From Roseococcus sp. SDR (lineage in GTDB: Bacteria > Pseudomonadota > Alphaproteobacteria > Acetobacterales > Acetobacteraceae): 64,000 bases of DNA. The notes below the pieces were generated by a model. That model worked only from the letters and a program-made list of their open reading frames with translations, had not been told where the DNA came from and ran no database searches. The position numbers were made by a program, and so were the translations under genes. The DNA is taken from contig NZ_JAHRCU010000012.1 of NCBI RefSeq assembly GCF_019083995.1, forward strand, positions 1 through 64,000, written 5' to 3'. Below, in pieces: positions 33,075 to 41,183 of the stretch (positions are counted from its first letter, which is position 1; the number at the start of each line of letters is the position of its first letter).

Positions 33075-34477
33075 TTGCGGAACATCTTGCCCGGATTGAG
33101 GATGCCCTTGGGGTCGAGCGTGGCCTTCAGGCTGCGCATCACGGCAATGGCCTCCATCCCGTGCTCCGCCTCCATGAACTCGCGCTTGCCGAGGCCGATG
33201 CCATGCTCGCCCGAGCAGGTGCCGCCGAGGTCGAGCGCACGTTGCACGATCTGCCGGTCGAGCGCCCAGGCGCGCTCCATCTCCGCGGCATTGCCCTCCT
33301 CGACGAGGATGATGGTGTGGAAATTGCCGTCGCCGACATGGCCGACGATCGGCGCCTCGAAGCCGCTCGCCTCGATATCGGCCTTGGCACCGAGCAAGGC
33401 TTCCGCGAGGCGGGAGATGGGGACGCAGACATCGGTGGTGATGCCGCGCTTGCCCGGGCGATAGGCGATGCCGGCCCAATAGGCGTCATGCCGCGCCTTC
33501 CAGAGCTTGTTGCGCGTCTCGGCCTCGCGCGCCCAGGCGAAGCCGGAACCGTTGTGGTCGGCCGTGATGGCCTCGACCGCGTTGGCCTGCTCGGCGACGC
33601 CGGCCTCGGTGCCGTGGAACTCCAGGAAGAGGGTGGGGACCGGCGCATAGCCCTCCAGCTTCGAATAGGCGATGCAGGCGGCCATCTGCACCTCGTCCAG
33701 CAGCTCGATCCGCGCCACGGGAATGCCGAGCTGCATGACGGTGATGACGCTGTTCACCGCATCGGCCAGCGTCGGGAACTGGCAGACGGCGGCACTGGTC
33801 GCTTCCGGGATGCCGTGCAGGCGCAGACGGATCTTCGTGATGACGCCGAGCGTGCCCTCGCTGCCGATGAAGAGGCGCGTCAGGTCATAGCCATTGGCGC
33901 CTTTGCGCGTGCGGCCGCCGGTGTGGATCACGCGGCCATCGGCCAGCACGACTTCCAGGCCCAGCACGTTCTCGCGGATGGTGCCATAGCGCACGGCATT
34001 GGTGCCGGAGGCGCGCGTGGCGCACATGCCGCCGATGGTGCAGACCGAGCCCGGGTCCACCGGGAAGAAGAGGCCCTGGTCGCGCAGGAATTCGTTGAGC
34101 TGCTGGCGCGTCACGCCGGGTTCGATGCTGCAATCCATGTCCTCGGCGTTCACTTCGAGGATGGCGGTCATCTGGCTGAGGTCGAGCGTGATGCCGGCGC
34201 GGACCGGGTTCACATGGCCCTCCAGCGAGGTGCCGGCGCCGAAAGGTGTCACCGGTACATTGTGCTGGTGGCAGAGCTTCAGGATCTCGCTCACCTCGGC
34301 CGTCGTGCTCGCGAAGGCGACGGCGTCGGGCAGCGTCGGCGCCGTCGTATCCTCGCCGCGGCTGTGCTGCTGGCGGATGGCGTCGTTCGTGCTCAGGCGG
34401 TCGCCCAGCAGGGCGCGCAAGGCGGCGATGACGGCATCCACGGGGCCCAAGGGGAGCGCACTCGCGAGGGTGTTCAT
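33071..34477 (-). CDS. FAD-binding oxidase of the D-lactate dehydrogenase (cytochrome)/glycolate oxidase GlcD family
   Basis: The 468-residue protein has the FAD_binding_4 motifs VTPFGAGTSLEGHVNPVRAG and GSVCTIGGMCATRASGTNAV, then GANGYDLTRLFIGSEGTLGV. The FAD-oxidase C-terminal domain includes VGHVGDGNFHTIILV (His ligand) and LGGTCSGEHGIGLGKREFM. Members oxidise D-2-hydroxy acids, passing electrons to cytochrome c or quinone. ATG 34477 matches the family N-terminus; earlier frame is not conserved. The downstream MFS transporter is translationally coupled. Confidence 0.92.
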   Translation of the reverse strand: MNTLASALPLGPVDAVIAALRALLGDRLSTNDAIRQQHSRGEDTTAPTLPDAVAFASTTAEVSEILKLCHQHNVPVTPFGAGTSLEGHVNPVRAGITLDLSQMTAILEVNAEDMDCSIEPGVTRQQLNEFLRDQGLFFPVDPGSVCTIGGMCATRASGTNAVRYGTIRENVLGLEVVLADGRVIHTGGRTRKGANGYDLTRLFIGSEGTLGVITKIRLRLHGIPEATSAAVCQFPTLADAVNSVITVMQLGIPVARIELLDEVQMAACIAYSKLEGYAPVPTLFLEFHGTEAGVAEQANAVEAITADHNGSGFAWAREAETRNKLWKARHDAYWAGIAYRPGKRGITTDVCVPISRLAEALLGAKADIEASGFEAPIVGHVGDGNFHTIILVEEGNAAEMERAWALDRQIVQRALDLGGTCSGEHGIGLGKREFMEAEHGMEAIAVMRSLKATLDPKGILNPGKMFRN

Positions 34478-34558
34478 GGCGTGTCCTTCCGGTAGCGCGC
34501 CATCATGCCGCGTTCCGCGGTGTTGGGCGATGGCGGGGGCGGGAGGGCTGGGTTGCAT

Positions 34559-34575
34559 CATCGGCCGGGCCGATG
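34559..34575. other. Palindrome in the leader of a small secreted protein gene
   Basis: CATCGGCC and GGCCGATG flank a single central G, giving a 17-bp odd palindrome 74 bp before the ATG at 34649, in the 171-bp gap between two divergent genes. A second longer-range pairing (CCGATGGGC with GCCCATCGG) is possible downstream. It may be an operator serving both directions. Confidence 0.35.
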
Positions 34576-34648
34576 GGCGCGATGGGGCGCGTGGCGTTGC
34601 CCATCGGCGGGGCGGCCTCCATGCTCCGGGCATCCAGAGGAGACCGCC

Positions 34649-35017
34649 ATGTTCCGTCCCATTCTTCCGCTGCTGGCCCTGGGCCTCGCCGTTTCGGCGG
34701 CGCCGGCCCAGGCGCAGCTCGCGCAGTTCTGCGGTGGGCGGGTGAGCCTGACCAATGTCACGCTCGATCCGCGCTCGGTCAGCGATGCGCGGCGGCCCTG
34801 GCTCTATTCGGGCAGCCTGATGAACCACACGGCGGGGCCGGTGAGCGTGGTCATCACCTATACCGGGCCGTCCGGCGTGATGAGCCTGGCGACGGCGCGC
34901 GGCATGACGCTCTACGCGACGCAGGAGACGCAGGTCCCGCTGGTGCAATGGCCGAAGAGCATGGGGCAGCCGAGCCTTGGCACCGTCGCCGGTGGCCTGC
35001 GCGTGGAGTGCCCCTGA
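34649..35017 (+). CDS. Small secreted protein, dispersed two-cysteine family, member 2
   Basis: The 122-residue product has a signal peptide (MFRPILPLLALGLAVSAAPA) cut after AQA. The mature domain begins QLAQFCGGRVSL, where FCGGR corresponds to YCDGR in member 1, and ends GGLRVECP, again with a final cysteine. The core is YSGSLMNHTAGPVSVVITYT. AGAGGAGA at 34635-34642 supports ATG 34649. Neighbours (FAD oxidase, aldolase) offer no functional hint. Function is unknown. Confidence 0.82.
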   Translation: MFRPILPLLALGLAVSAAPAQAQLAQFCGGRVSLTNVTLDPRSVSDARRPWLYSGSLMNHTAGPVSVVITYTGPSGVMSLATARGMTLYATQETQVPLVQWPKSMGQPSLGTVAGGLRVECP

Positions 35018-35083
35018 AGGTCTTACCAGCCGGCCGCTTCCGTCCTAGCCTCCCATTCTCGCATGCAACGCAGGAGGAAAGCG

Positions 35084-35848
35084 ATGGCGAACAAGGTCAA
35101 GGAAGCCTGGAAGGCCGGCAAGGCCGTGGTGAACGGGTGGCTCGCCATCCCCAACGCGTTCAGCGCCGAGATGTACAGCCAGTGCGGCTGGGATTCCGTC
35201 ACGGTGGACATGCAGCACGGCGTGCAGGACTACCTCTCCTGCGTGTCCTGCTTCCAGGGCATCGCGGCCTCGGGCTCGGGCGCGACGCCCATGGTCCGCG
35301 TGCCGTGGAACGAGCCGGGGATCATCGGCAAGGTGCTGGATGCCGGCGCCTATGGCGTGATCTGCCCCATGGTGAACACGCCGCAGGAAGCGGCCAATCT
35401 GGTGCAGTACAGCAAGTATCCGCCGGGGGGCACGCGCTCCAACGGGCCGATCCGCGCCGGCGCCTATGGCTCCTCGGGCAATTACCAGGCGACGGCGAAT
35501 GACGAGATCCTCGTCATTCCGATGATCGAGACCAAGCAGGCGATCGAGAACATCCAGGCCATCCTCGACGTGCCCGGCATCGACGGCATCTATATCGGCC
35601 CGTCCGACCTCTCCTTCAGCTATGGCCTGACGCCGAAGCTGGATGTGGAGGACCCCTTCATCCTCAACATCTACGAGATGCTGCTGAAGGAGACGTCCAA
35701 GCGCGGGATCTCGGCTGGCCTGCACAATGGCACGCCGGAATACGCGAACCGGATGATCAAGATGGGCTTCAAGCTCGTCACCATCGCCAATGAGGTCGGC
35801 CTGATGGTGGGCGCGGCCAAGGCGGCCGTGAAGGTGGCCAAGGGCTGA
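35084..35848 (+). CDS. HpcH/HpaI-family aldolase (2-keto-3-deoxy acid class II aldolase)
   Basis: The 254-residue protein has GWDSVTVDMQHGVQDY and ATPMVRVPWNEPGIIGKVLD, with VIPMIETKQAIENIQAI and IDGIYIGPSDLSFSYG. These carry the metal-binding Glu/Asp and substrate Arg residues of the HpcH/HpaI family. Enzymes of this group cleave 4-hydroxy-2-oxo acids to pyruvate or glyoxylate plus an aldehyde. AGGAGG at 35072-35077 sets ATG 35084. The stop (TGA 35846-35848) overlaps the CTG that starts the epimerase gene. Confidence 0.9.
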   Translation: MANKVKEAWKAGKAVVNGWLAIPNAFSAEMYSQCGWDSVTVDMQHGVQDYLSCVSCFQGIAASGSGATPMVRVPWNEPGIIGKVLDAGAYGVICPMVNTPQEAANLVQYSKYPPGGTRSNGPIRAGAYGSSGNYQATANDEILVIPMIETKQAIENIQAILDVPGIDGIYIGPSDLSFSYGLTPKLDVEDPFILNIYEMLLKETSKRGISAGLHNGTPEYANRMIKMGFKLVTIANEVGLMVGAAKAAVKVAKG

Positions 35849-36975
35849 ACAGCGCAAGGCACATCCTCTGCGTCCTCGGGACGCGGCCGGAGGCGGTGAA
35901 GATGGCGCCCGTCATCACCGCGCTCCGGGCGCGCCCCTGGGCGCAGGTGAGCGTGCTGAGCACCGGCCAGCATCGGGACATGATCGGCCCGATGCTGGCG
36001 ATCTTCGGCATCACGCCCGATCTGACGCTGGACGTGATGCGGCCGGGGCAGTCTCTCTCCGAATTGACCGCGCGGCTGCTGCAAGGGCTCGATCCGCTGC
36101 TGGCGCGCGAAGCGCCCGCGCTGGTGCTGGCGCAGGGCGATACGACCACGGTGCTGGCCACCGCGATGGCGAGCTTCCATCGCCAGATTCCCTTCGGCCA
36201 TGTGGAGGCCGGGCTGCGCACCGGCGACATGGCCTACCCTTTCCCGGAGGAATTCAACCGCGTGGCGGCGGCGCGCATCGCGGCGCTGCATTTCGCGCCC
36301 AGCGCGGGCGCGCGGGAGAACCTGCTGCGCGAGGGCATCGCGGCCGAGAGCGTGCATGTCACCGGCAATACGGTGATGGATGCGCTGCTGGAGGTGGCCG
36401 CGCGGCCTGATCTGCCCCCCGGCCATCCGGTCGCGCCGGGCGCGCGGATGGTGCTGCTGACCATTCATCGGCGCGAGAACACCGGGCCTGCGCTGGAGGG
36501 CATCTGCCGTGCCGTCGTGGCACTGCATGAGCGCTTCCCGGATGTGGAATTCGTCTATCCGATGCACCCGAACCCGGAGTTGCGCGCCGTGGTGCGGCCG
36601 CTCTTGGGCGGGCTGCCGCGCGTGCATCTGATCGAGGCGGTGGACTACCTCCACATGGCCGCACTCCTGAAGCAATGCGCGCTGGTGCTGACCGACAGCG
36701 GGGGCTTGCAGGAGGAGGCGCCAGCGCTGGGCAAGCCGGTCTTCGTGCTGCGCGCCGAGACAGAGCGGCCGGAGCTGGTGGAGGCAGGCTTCGCGCGGCT
36801 GGTGGGGCATGAGGCAGAGGTGATCGAGACGGCAGTGGCTGCTTTCCTGCAGGATCCGCGCCCCGGCGGCGGCTTCGCGCGCGGGGTCTCACCCTATGGG
36901 GATGGCCGGGCGGCGGTGCGGATCGCGGCGCTTTGCGGGGCGTTCCTTGGCATGGAAGCGGGCGCGGGGGCATGA
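35845..36975 (+). CDS. wecB: UDP-N-acetylglucosamine 2-epimerase (non-hydrolysing), probable CTG start
   Basis: The 376-residue protein includes ILCVLGTRPEAVKMAPVI, the N-terminal UDP-binding motif of the family. FGHVEAGLRTGDMAYPFPEE follows, then TGNTVMDALLEVA and LTIHRRENTG and, near the end, LTDSGGLQEEAPALGKPVFV. It converts UDP-GlcNAc to UDP-ManNAc for surface polysaccharides. No ATG, GTG or TTG lies between the frame's upstream stop at 35791 and GTG 35896, which would cut off GTRPE. CTG 35845, overlapping the aldolase stop as CTGA and preceded by AAGGTGG, is therefore the likely start. Confidence 0.85.
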   Translation: MNSARHILCVLGTRPEAVKMAPVITALRARPWAQVSVLSTGQHRDMIGPMLAIFGITPDLTLDVMRPGQSLSELTARLLQGLDPLLAREAPALVLAQGDTTTVLATAMASFHRQIPFGHVEAGLRTGDMAYPFPEEFNRVAAARIAALHFAPSAGARENLLREGIAAESVHVTGNTVMDALLEVAARPDLPPGHPVAPGARMVLLTIHRRENTGPALEGICRAVVALHERFPDVEFVYPMHPNPELRAVVRPLLGGLPRVHLIEAVDYLHMAALLKQCALVLTDSGGLQEEAPALGKPVFVLRAETERPELVEAGFARLVGHEAEVIETAVAAFLQDPRPGGGFARGVSPYGDGRAAVRIAALCGAFLGMEAGAGA

Positions 36976-37006
36976 TCGGGGCTTCCACGCTTCGCAGGTT
37001 GCCCGC

Positions 37007-38185
37007 ATGACCGTCTCGCCACTTTCCGCCCTCAAGGTCGTTGAATTCACCCACATGGTGATGGGGCCGACGGCGGGCATGGTGCTGGCCGATCTCGGCG
37101 CCGATGTGGTGAAGGTGGAACCGGCGCCGAAGGGGGATTCGACCCGCGCGCTGACGGGCTCGGGCACCGGCTTCTATGCGAGCTTCCAGCGCAACCGCCG
37201 CTCGCTCTGCGTGGACATGAAGACGCCCGAGGGCCTCGCGCTGGTGAAGAAGCTCGTCGCCTCGAGCGATGTGCTGATCGAGAATTTCCGGCCGGGTGCC
37301 ATGGAGAAGCTCGGCCTCGGCTATGCCGCGCTGAGTGCGGAGAATCCGCGGCTGATCTATTGCTCCTGCAAGGGCTTCCTGAACGGCCCCTACCAGCACC
37401 GCACCGCGCTGGATGAGGTGGTGCAGATGATGGGCGGCCTCGCCTACATGACGGGACCGGAGGGGCAGCCGCTCAGGGCCGGTGCTTCGGTGATCGACAT
37501 CATGGGCGGGCTTTCGGCGGCGATCGCCATTCTCTCCGTGGTCACGGAACGCGCGCAGACGGGGCGCGGGCGTTACGTGGAGGCGGCGCTGTTCGAGACG
37601 GTGGCGCTGCTGATGGCGCAGCACATGGCGCAGACGGCCATCACCGGCACCGCGCCGCCGCCGATGAGCAAGCGCACGCCGGCCTGGCCCGTCTATGACG
37701 TGTTCGATACGGCGGATGGCGGGCAGGTCTTTGTCGGCGTCGTCACCGACACGGCCTGGCCGGCCTTTTGCGAGGCCTTCGGGCTGACGGAACTCGGCGC
37801 CGATCCATCGCTCGCCACCAAGCAGCAGCGCGTGGCGCAGCGGGCGCGGACCATTCCCGTCATCGCCGCGGCGCTGCGGCATTACACCAAGCCGGCGCTG
37901 ATGGAGAAATGCGAGGCGCTGGGCCTGCCCTATGCGCCGATCGGCAAGCCGGCGGATCTGTTCGACGACCCGCATCTCAATGCGAGCGGCGGGCTCGTGC
38001 CGCTGACACTGCCCGATGGGCGCCAGGTGAAGCTGCCCGCGCTGCCGATTACGCTGGATGGCGAGCGCCCCGGCCTGCGGCATGATCTGGCGCCGCCTGG
38101 AGCGCAGAATGACGAACTCTGCGCGGAGCTGGGCTATTCGGAAGCGGAGGTGGCGCGGCTGCGGGAGGCTGGGGTGATTGTTTGA
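37007..38185 (+). CDS. CaiB/BaiF-family (class III) CoA-transferase
   Basis: The 392-residue protein begins with LKVVEFTHMVMGPTAGMVLA and LADLGADVVKVEPAPKGDST, followed by SFQRNRRSLCVDMKTPEG, the family N-terminal blocks. The catalytic Asp is in RTALDEVVQMMGGLAYMTG. These enzymes move CoA between carboxylic acids through an aspartyl-CoA intermediate; the acid pair cannot be told here. ATG 37007 agrees with family starts. The gene lies 31 bp after wecB and is followed by a hairpin array. Confidence 0.9.
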   Translation: MTVSPLSALKVVEFTHMVMGPTAGMVLADLGADVVKVEPAPKGDSTRALTGSGTGFYASFQRNRRSLCVDMKTPEGLALVKKLVASSDVLIENFRPGAMEKLGLGYAALSAENPRLIYCSCKGFLNGPYQHRTALDEVVQMMGGLAYMTGPEGQPLRAGASVIDIMGGLSAAIAILSVVTERAQTGRGRYVEAALFETVALLMAQHMAQTAITGTAPPPMSKRTPAWPVYDVFDTADGGQVFVGVVTDTAWPAFCEAFGLTELGADPSLATKQQRVAQRARTIPVIAAALRHYTKPALMEKCEALGLPYAPIGKPADLFDDPHLNASGGLVPLTLPDGRQVKLPALPITLDGERPGLRHDLAPPGAQNDELCAELGYSEAEVARLREAGVIV

Positions 38186-38187
38186 GC

Positions 38188-38304
38188 GAGGGGCTCTGCC
38201 CCTCGACCCCGGCAGGGAACGAGTTCCCTGCACCCATATCAGTTGGAAGATCCAAGAAACTCAGTTTCTTGGTGGGAGAGCACGAGAGGGCAAAGCCCTC
38301 TCGT
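38188..38304. repeat. Array of four consecutive perfect stem-loops between convergent genes
   Basis: Stem 1: GAGGGGC/GCCCCTC (38188-38204). Stem 2: CAGGGAAC/GTTCCCTG (38213-38230). Stem 3: CCAAGAAAC/GTTTCTTGG (38252-38272). Stem 4: ACGAGAGGGC/GCCCTCTCGT (38282-38304). Loops are 2-3 nt and all stems are perfect. The array fills the gap between the CoA-transferase and maf genes, which converge. It looks like a REP-type or bidirectional terminator element; degenerate traces of stem 4 occur at about 43060-43078. Confidence 0.8.
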
Positions 38305-38308
38305 CTAT

Positions 38309-38902
38309 TCACCCCTTCACCACCCCCGCATCGCGCAGATAGGCCAGCAGCGGCAGCAGCGGCAGGCCCAGAATCGCCGTGTGTTCGCCACGGATGTCCC
38401 GCATGAGCTGGATGCCCATGCCCTCCAGCCGATAGGCACCGACGCTGGAGGTGACGAAGCCGCCTTCGCGCGCCAGGTACTCGTCCAGGAAGGCGTCGGA
38501 GAAATCGCGCATGGCGAGGCGCGGTGTGGCCAAATGGTGCCAGGCGCGCTGGCCGTTGCGCCAGACGACGACGGCCGTCATCAGCTCATGCGCGCGGTTG
38601 CGGAGCTTGAGCAGATGGCCGCGGGCGGCGGCGAGATCGGCCGGCTTGTCGAACCATTCGCCATCGCAGACCAGGAGCTGGTCGGCACCGATGATGGTCG
38701 CCTCCGGGTGGCGGCGGGCGATGCGGGCAGCCTTGGCATCGGCGAGGAGGATGGCGGTGTCGGCCGCGCTGACGCCTTCGGCCTTGGCACTTTCCTTGAT
38801 GGCGCTCTCGTCCACGGCGGCGGGCATGGCCTCGAAATCGAGGCCCGCGCCCTCCAGCAGCGCGCGGCGGGAGAGGCTTTGGGAGGCGAGGATCAGCCTC
38901 AT
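38309..38902 (-). CDS. maf: Maf-family nucleoside triphosphate pyrophosphatase
   Basis: The 197-residue protein starts [20 protein letters not shown], the Maf N-terminal signature SxSxxR. It continues with [15 protein letters not shown] and, later, [19 protein letters not shown], carrying the catalytic Asp. Maf proteins hydrolyse non-canonical nucleoside triphosphates and limit septum formation when overproduced. It overlaps the ppsR 3' end by 4 bp. The maf-ppsR-hemE neighbourhood is conserved in many alphaproteobacteria. Confidence 0.93.
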   Translation of the reverse strand: MRLILASQSLSRRALLEGAGLDFEAMPAAVDESAIKESAKAEGVSAADTAILLADAKAARIARRHPEATIIGADQLLVCDGEWFDKPADLAAARGHLLKLRNRAHELMTAVVVWRNGQRAWHHLATPRLAMRDFSDAFLDEYLAREGGFVTSSVGAYRLEGMGIQLMRDIRGEHTAILGLPLLPLLAYLRDAGVVKG

Positions 38903-39789
38903 GAAGGGGTGCCCAGAACGGGGGCGGCGGGGTCCTCGGGTGCGGGCGCGGCCTGGCTGCCGCGGCGCTGGTGCCAGAGCTCCACCTGCTGCATCACGGT
39001 GGCCGCGGTTTCCTCGATGCTGCGGCGGGTGACGTCGATCACCGGCCAGCCATGCGCGGCGCAGAGGCGGCGGGCGGCGAGGATTTCCTGCTTCACCGCA
39101 TCGGGGTCCACATACTCATTCTCGCCCACGCGCACGCCGCTGGCACCGATCAGCTTCAGGCGGTGCCGGCGGATATCGATGAGGGAGACAGGGTCGATGG
39201 TGAGGCCCACCACCGGGCAGGGTGGGTTTTCCAGCTCGGGCGGCAGCGGCGCGCCGGGAACGAGGGGGACGTTGGCCGCCTTCACGCCGCGATTGGCGAG
39301 ATAGAAGCAGGTGGGCGTCTTGGAGGAGCGCGAGACGCCGACAAGCACGACATCGGCATTCATGATGCCGGCGGTGCCCTGCCCGTCATCATGGCTCAGC
39401 ACGTAGTGCATCGCGTCGATGCGGCGGAAGTAATCGGCGTCCATCACGTGCTGGGCGGCGCGCTTTTCCGTGGCGCGGGCGCCGATCTCGGCCTGGAGGA
39501 GGTCCATCACGGAATCGAGGACGGAGAGGCAGGGCACGCCGAGGCGGCCGCAGGTTTCTTCCAGCGCGTGGCGCAGGCTGCGGTCCACCAGGGTGAAGAT
39601 GACGGGGCCGGGCTCCTGCTCAATGCCTTCCAGCACGCGGTCCAGATTCATGCGGCTGCGCACCAGGAACCAGCGATGCTGGATGACGCCGGCATTGTCG
39701 AAGCGGGCGATGGCGGCGCGGGCGATGCTGTTCAGCGTCTCGCCCGTGCTGTCGGAAACCAGATGCAGGTTGGTGTTGCGGCTGGGCAT
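38899..39789 (-). CDS. ppsR: Pyruvate, water dikinase regulatory protein (PPSR, DUF299)
   Basis: The 296-residue protein begins [20 protein letters not shown] and has the DUF299 core: [26 protein letters not shown] and the P-loop-like [38 protein letters not shown] follows. These bifunctional proteins use ADP to phosphorylate and phosphate to dephosphorylate a dikinase (PEP synthase or PPDK). ATG 39789 matches family N-termini. It runs divergently from hemE across 305 bp, the position of the replication origin in Caulobacter. Confidence 0.93.
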   Translation of the reverse strand: MPSRNTNLHLVSDSTGETLNSIARAAIARFDNAGVIQHRWFLVRSRMNLDRVLEGIEQEPGPVIFTLVDRSLRHALEETCGRLGVPCLSVLDSVMDLLQAEIGARATEKRAAQHVMDADYFRRIDAMHYVLSHDDGQGTAGIMNADVVLVGVSRSSKTPTCFYLANRGVKAANVPLVPGAPLPPELENPPCPVVGLTIDPVSLIDIRRHRLKLIGASGVRVGENEYVDPDAVKQEILAARRLCAAHGWPVIDVTRRSIEETAATVMQQVELWHQRRGSQAAPAPEDPAAPVLGTPS

Positions 39790-40094
39790 AGGGCTGGGGA
39801 TCAATCCGTGCGGGGCTGGGGAAAACGGGGATGAAATGGCCGTGAGCAGGATAGGCCGACTGGCAGCGGGGACAAACGGGACATTTTCTCCAGCCTGGGA
39901 TGAATCGCGGCGGTGGGTGCGCCGCTTCGGGACAAGCATCGGCGAAGCGAGGCCCGGCTTGGCTTCGCGGCGGATCGGCCCCGCCGGATAAGCCTGTGGA
40001 TGTTTCCGGGACAAGCTGCGTCCCCGTGATTCACACCCCCTACAAACCACCACCACTCTTCTTCTTTTCCTTTTTTCCTGGGATGGTCCTGGGC
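39790..40094. other. oriC: Intergenic region ppsR-hemE, candidate chromosomal replication origin
   Basis: This 305-bp gap holds no gene. Between hemE and the DUF299 gene is where the Caulobacter origin (Cori) lies. On the plus strand TGATTCACA (40027-40035) differs from the DnaA consensus TTATNCACA only at base 2. TGTGGATGT (39995-40003) is a weaker reverse-strand match (7 of 9). GANTC sites occur at 39902 and 40028. A polypyrimidine tract with T-runs (about 40050-40078) abuts hemE. It also must carry both divergent promoters. The synteny and boxes are seen; origin activity is inferred. Confidence 0.4.
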
Positions 40095-41132
40095 ATGACA
40101 GACAAGCCCCTTCTCCGAGTGCTCTCCGGCGAGAGCGTCTGGCCCCCTCCGGTCTGGCTCATGCGCCAGGCGGGGCGGCATTTGCCCGAATACCGGGCGA
40201 TGCGCGGCGAGGCCGGAAGCTTCATGGATCTCTGCCTCAATCCGGAACTCGCGGCCGAAGTCACGATCCAGCCGGTGCGGCGCTATGGCATGGATGGGGC
40301 CATCCTCTTCTCGGATATCCTGATCGTGCCCTGGGCGATGGGCCAGGGGCTGACCTTCGCCGAAGGGGAAGGCCCGCGCCTGCCGCCGATCACGGATCAA
40401 GGGGGCGTGGACAGGCTGGATGTGGCTGGCGCGGCGGCAAAGGCCGAGCCGATCATGGAGACGGTGCGCCGGGTGAAGGCGGGGCTGGCCAAGGACCATC
40501 CGAACACCACGCTGATCGGTTTCTCGGGCTCGCCCTGGACGGTCGCCTGCTACATGGTCGAGGGCAAGGGCGGCGGTGAGTTCAAGCATGCCCGCCGCAT
40601 GATCCATGACAATCCGGCCCTGTTCGGCGCGCTGGTGGAAAAGCTGGAGGCGGCGACGCTCGCCTATCTGATCGCGCAGGTGGATGCGGGGGCGGAGGCG
40701 CTGATGCTGTTCGACAGCTGGGCGGGGCAGCTGGCACCCAATGCCTTCCGCAAATGGGTGATCGAGCCGAACAAGCGCCTGCGGGCCGCCATCAAGGCTG
40801 CGCGGCCGAGCATTCCGGTCATCGGCTTCCCACGCCTGGCCGGCCCCATGCTGGCGGAATATGCCGCCGAGACGGGGGTGCAGGCCTGCGGCATGGATAC
40901 GGCGATGAACCCGGCCTGGGCCGCGGCCAATGTGCCGAAGACCGTGGCGCTCCAGGGCAACCTCGATCCGGAGGTGCTGATCGCGGGCGGCCCCGCGTTG
41001 CGGCGGGAGGCGGAGAGCATCCTGGCGGCCATGAAGGGGCGGCCCTTCATCTTCAATCTCGGGCATGGCGTGGAGATCACAACGCCCCCGGAACATGTCG
41101 TGGAATTGCTGCAAATCATCCGCGCCGCTTGA
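40095..41132 (+). CDS. hemE: Uroporphyrinogen decarboxylase
   Basis: The 345-residue protein has the two HemE signatures: [20 protein letters not shown] near residue 20 and [20 protein letters not shown] in the middle. The substrate-binding [20 protein letters not shown] is near the end. It removes four acetate carboxyls from uroporphyrinogen III in heme biosynthesis. ATG 40083 is in frame four codons upstream; I prefer 40095 ([14 protein letters not shown]). hemH follows 51 bp later, so the two late heme genes are probably co-transcribed. Confidence 0.96.
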   Translation: MTDKPLLRVLSGESVWPPPVWLMRQAGRHLPEYRAMRGEAGSFMDLCLNPELAAEVTIQPVRRYGMDGAILFSDILIVPWAMGQGLTFAEGEGPRLPPITDQGGVDRLDVAGAAAKAEPIMETVRRVKAGLAKDHPNTTLIGFSGSPWTVACYMVEGKGGGEFKHARRMIHDNPALFGALVEKLEAATLAYLIAQVDAGAEALMLFDSWAGQLAPNAFRKWVIEPNKRLRAAIKAARPSIPVIGFPRLAGPMLAEYAAETGVQACGMDTAMNPAWAAANVPKTVALQGNLDPEVLIAGGPALRREAESILAAMKGRPFIFNLGHGVEITTPPEHVVELLQIIRAA

Positions 41133-41183
41133 AACCCTGCCCGGAGAGGGTATGTGCGGGGTTGAATCCGGGGGTTTGGCTGA

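Noticed and set aside
35896-36975. GTG 35896 as start of wecB
   Set aside because: It removes the LGTRPE UDP-binding motif, which is clearly encoded in frame just upstream.
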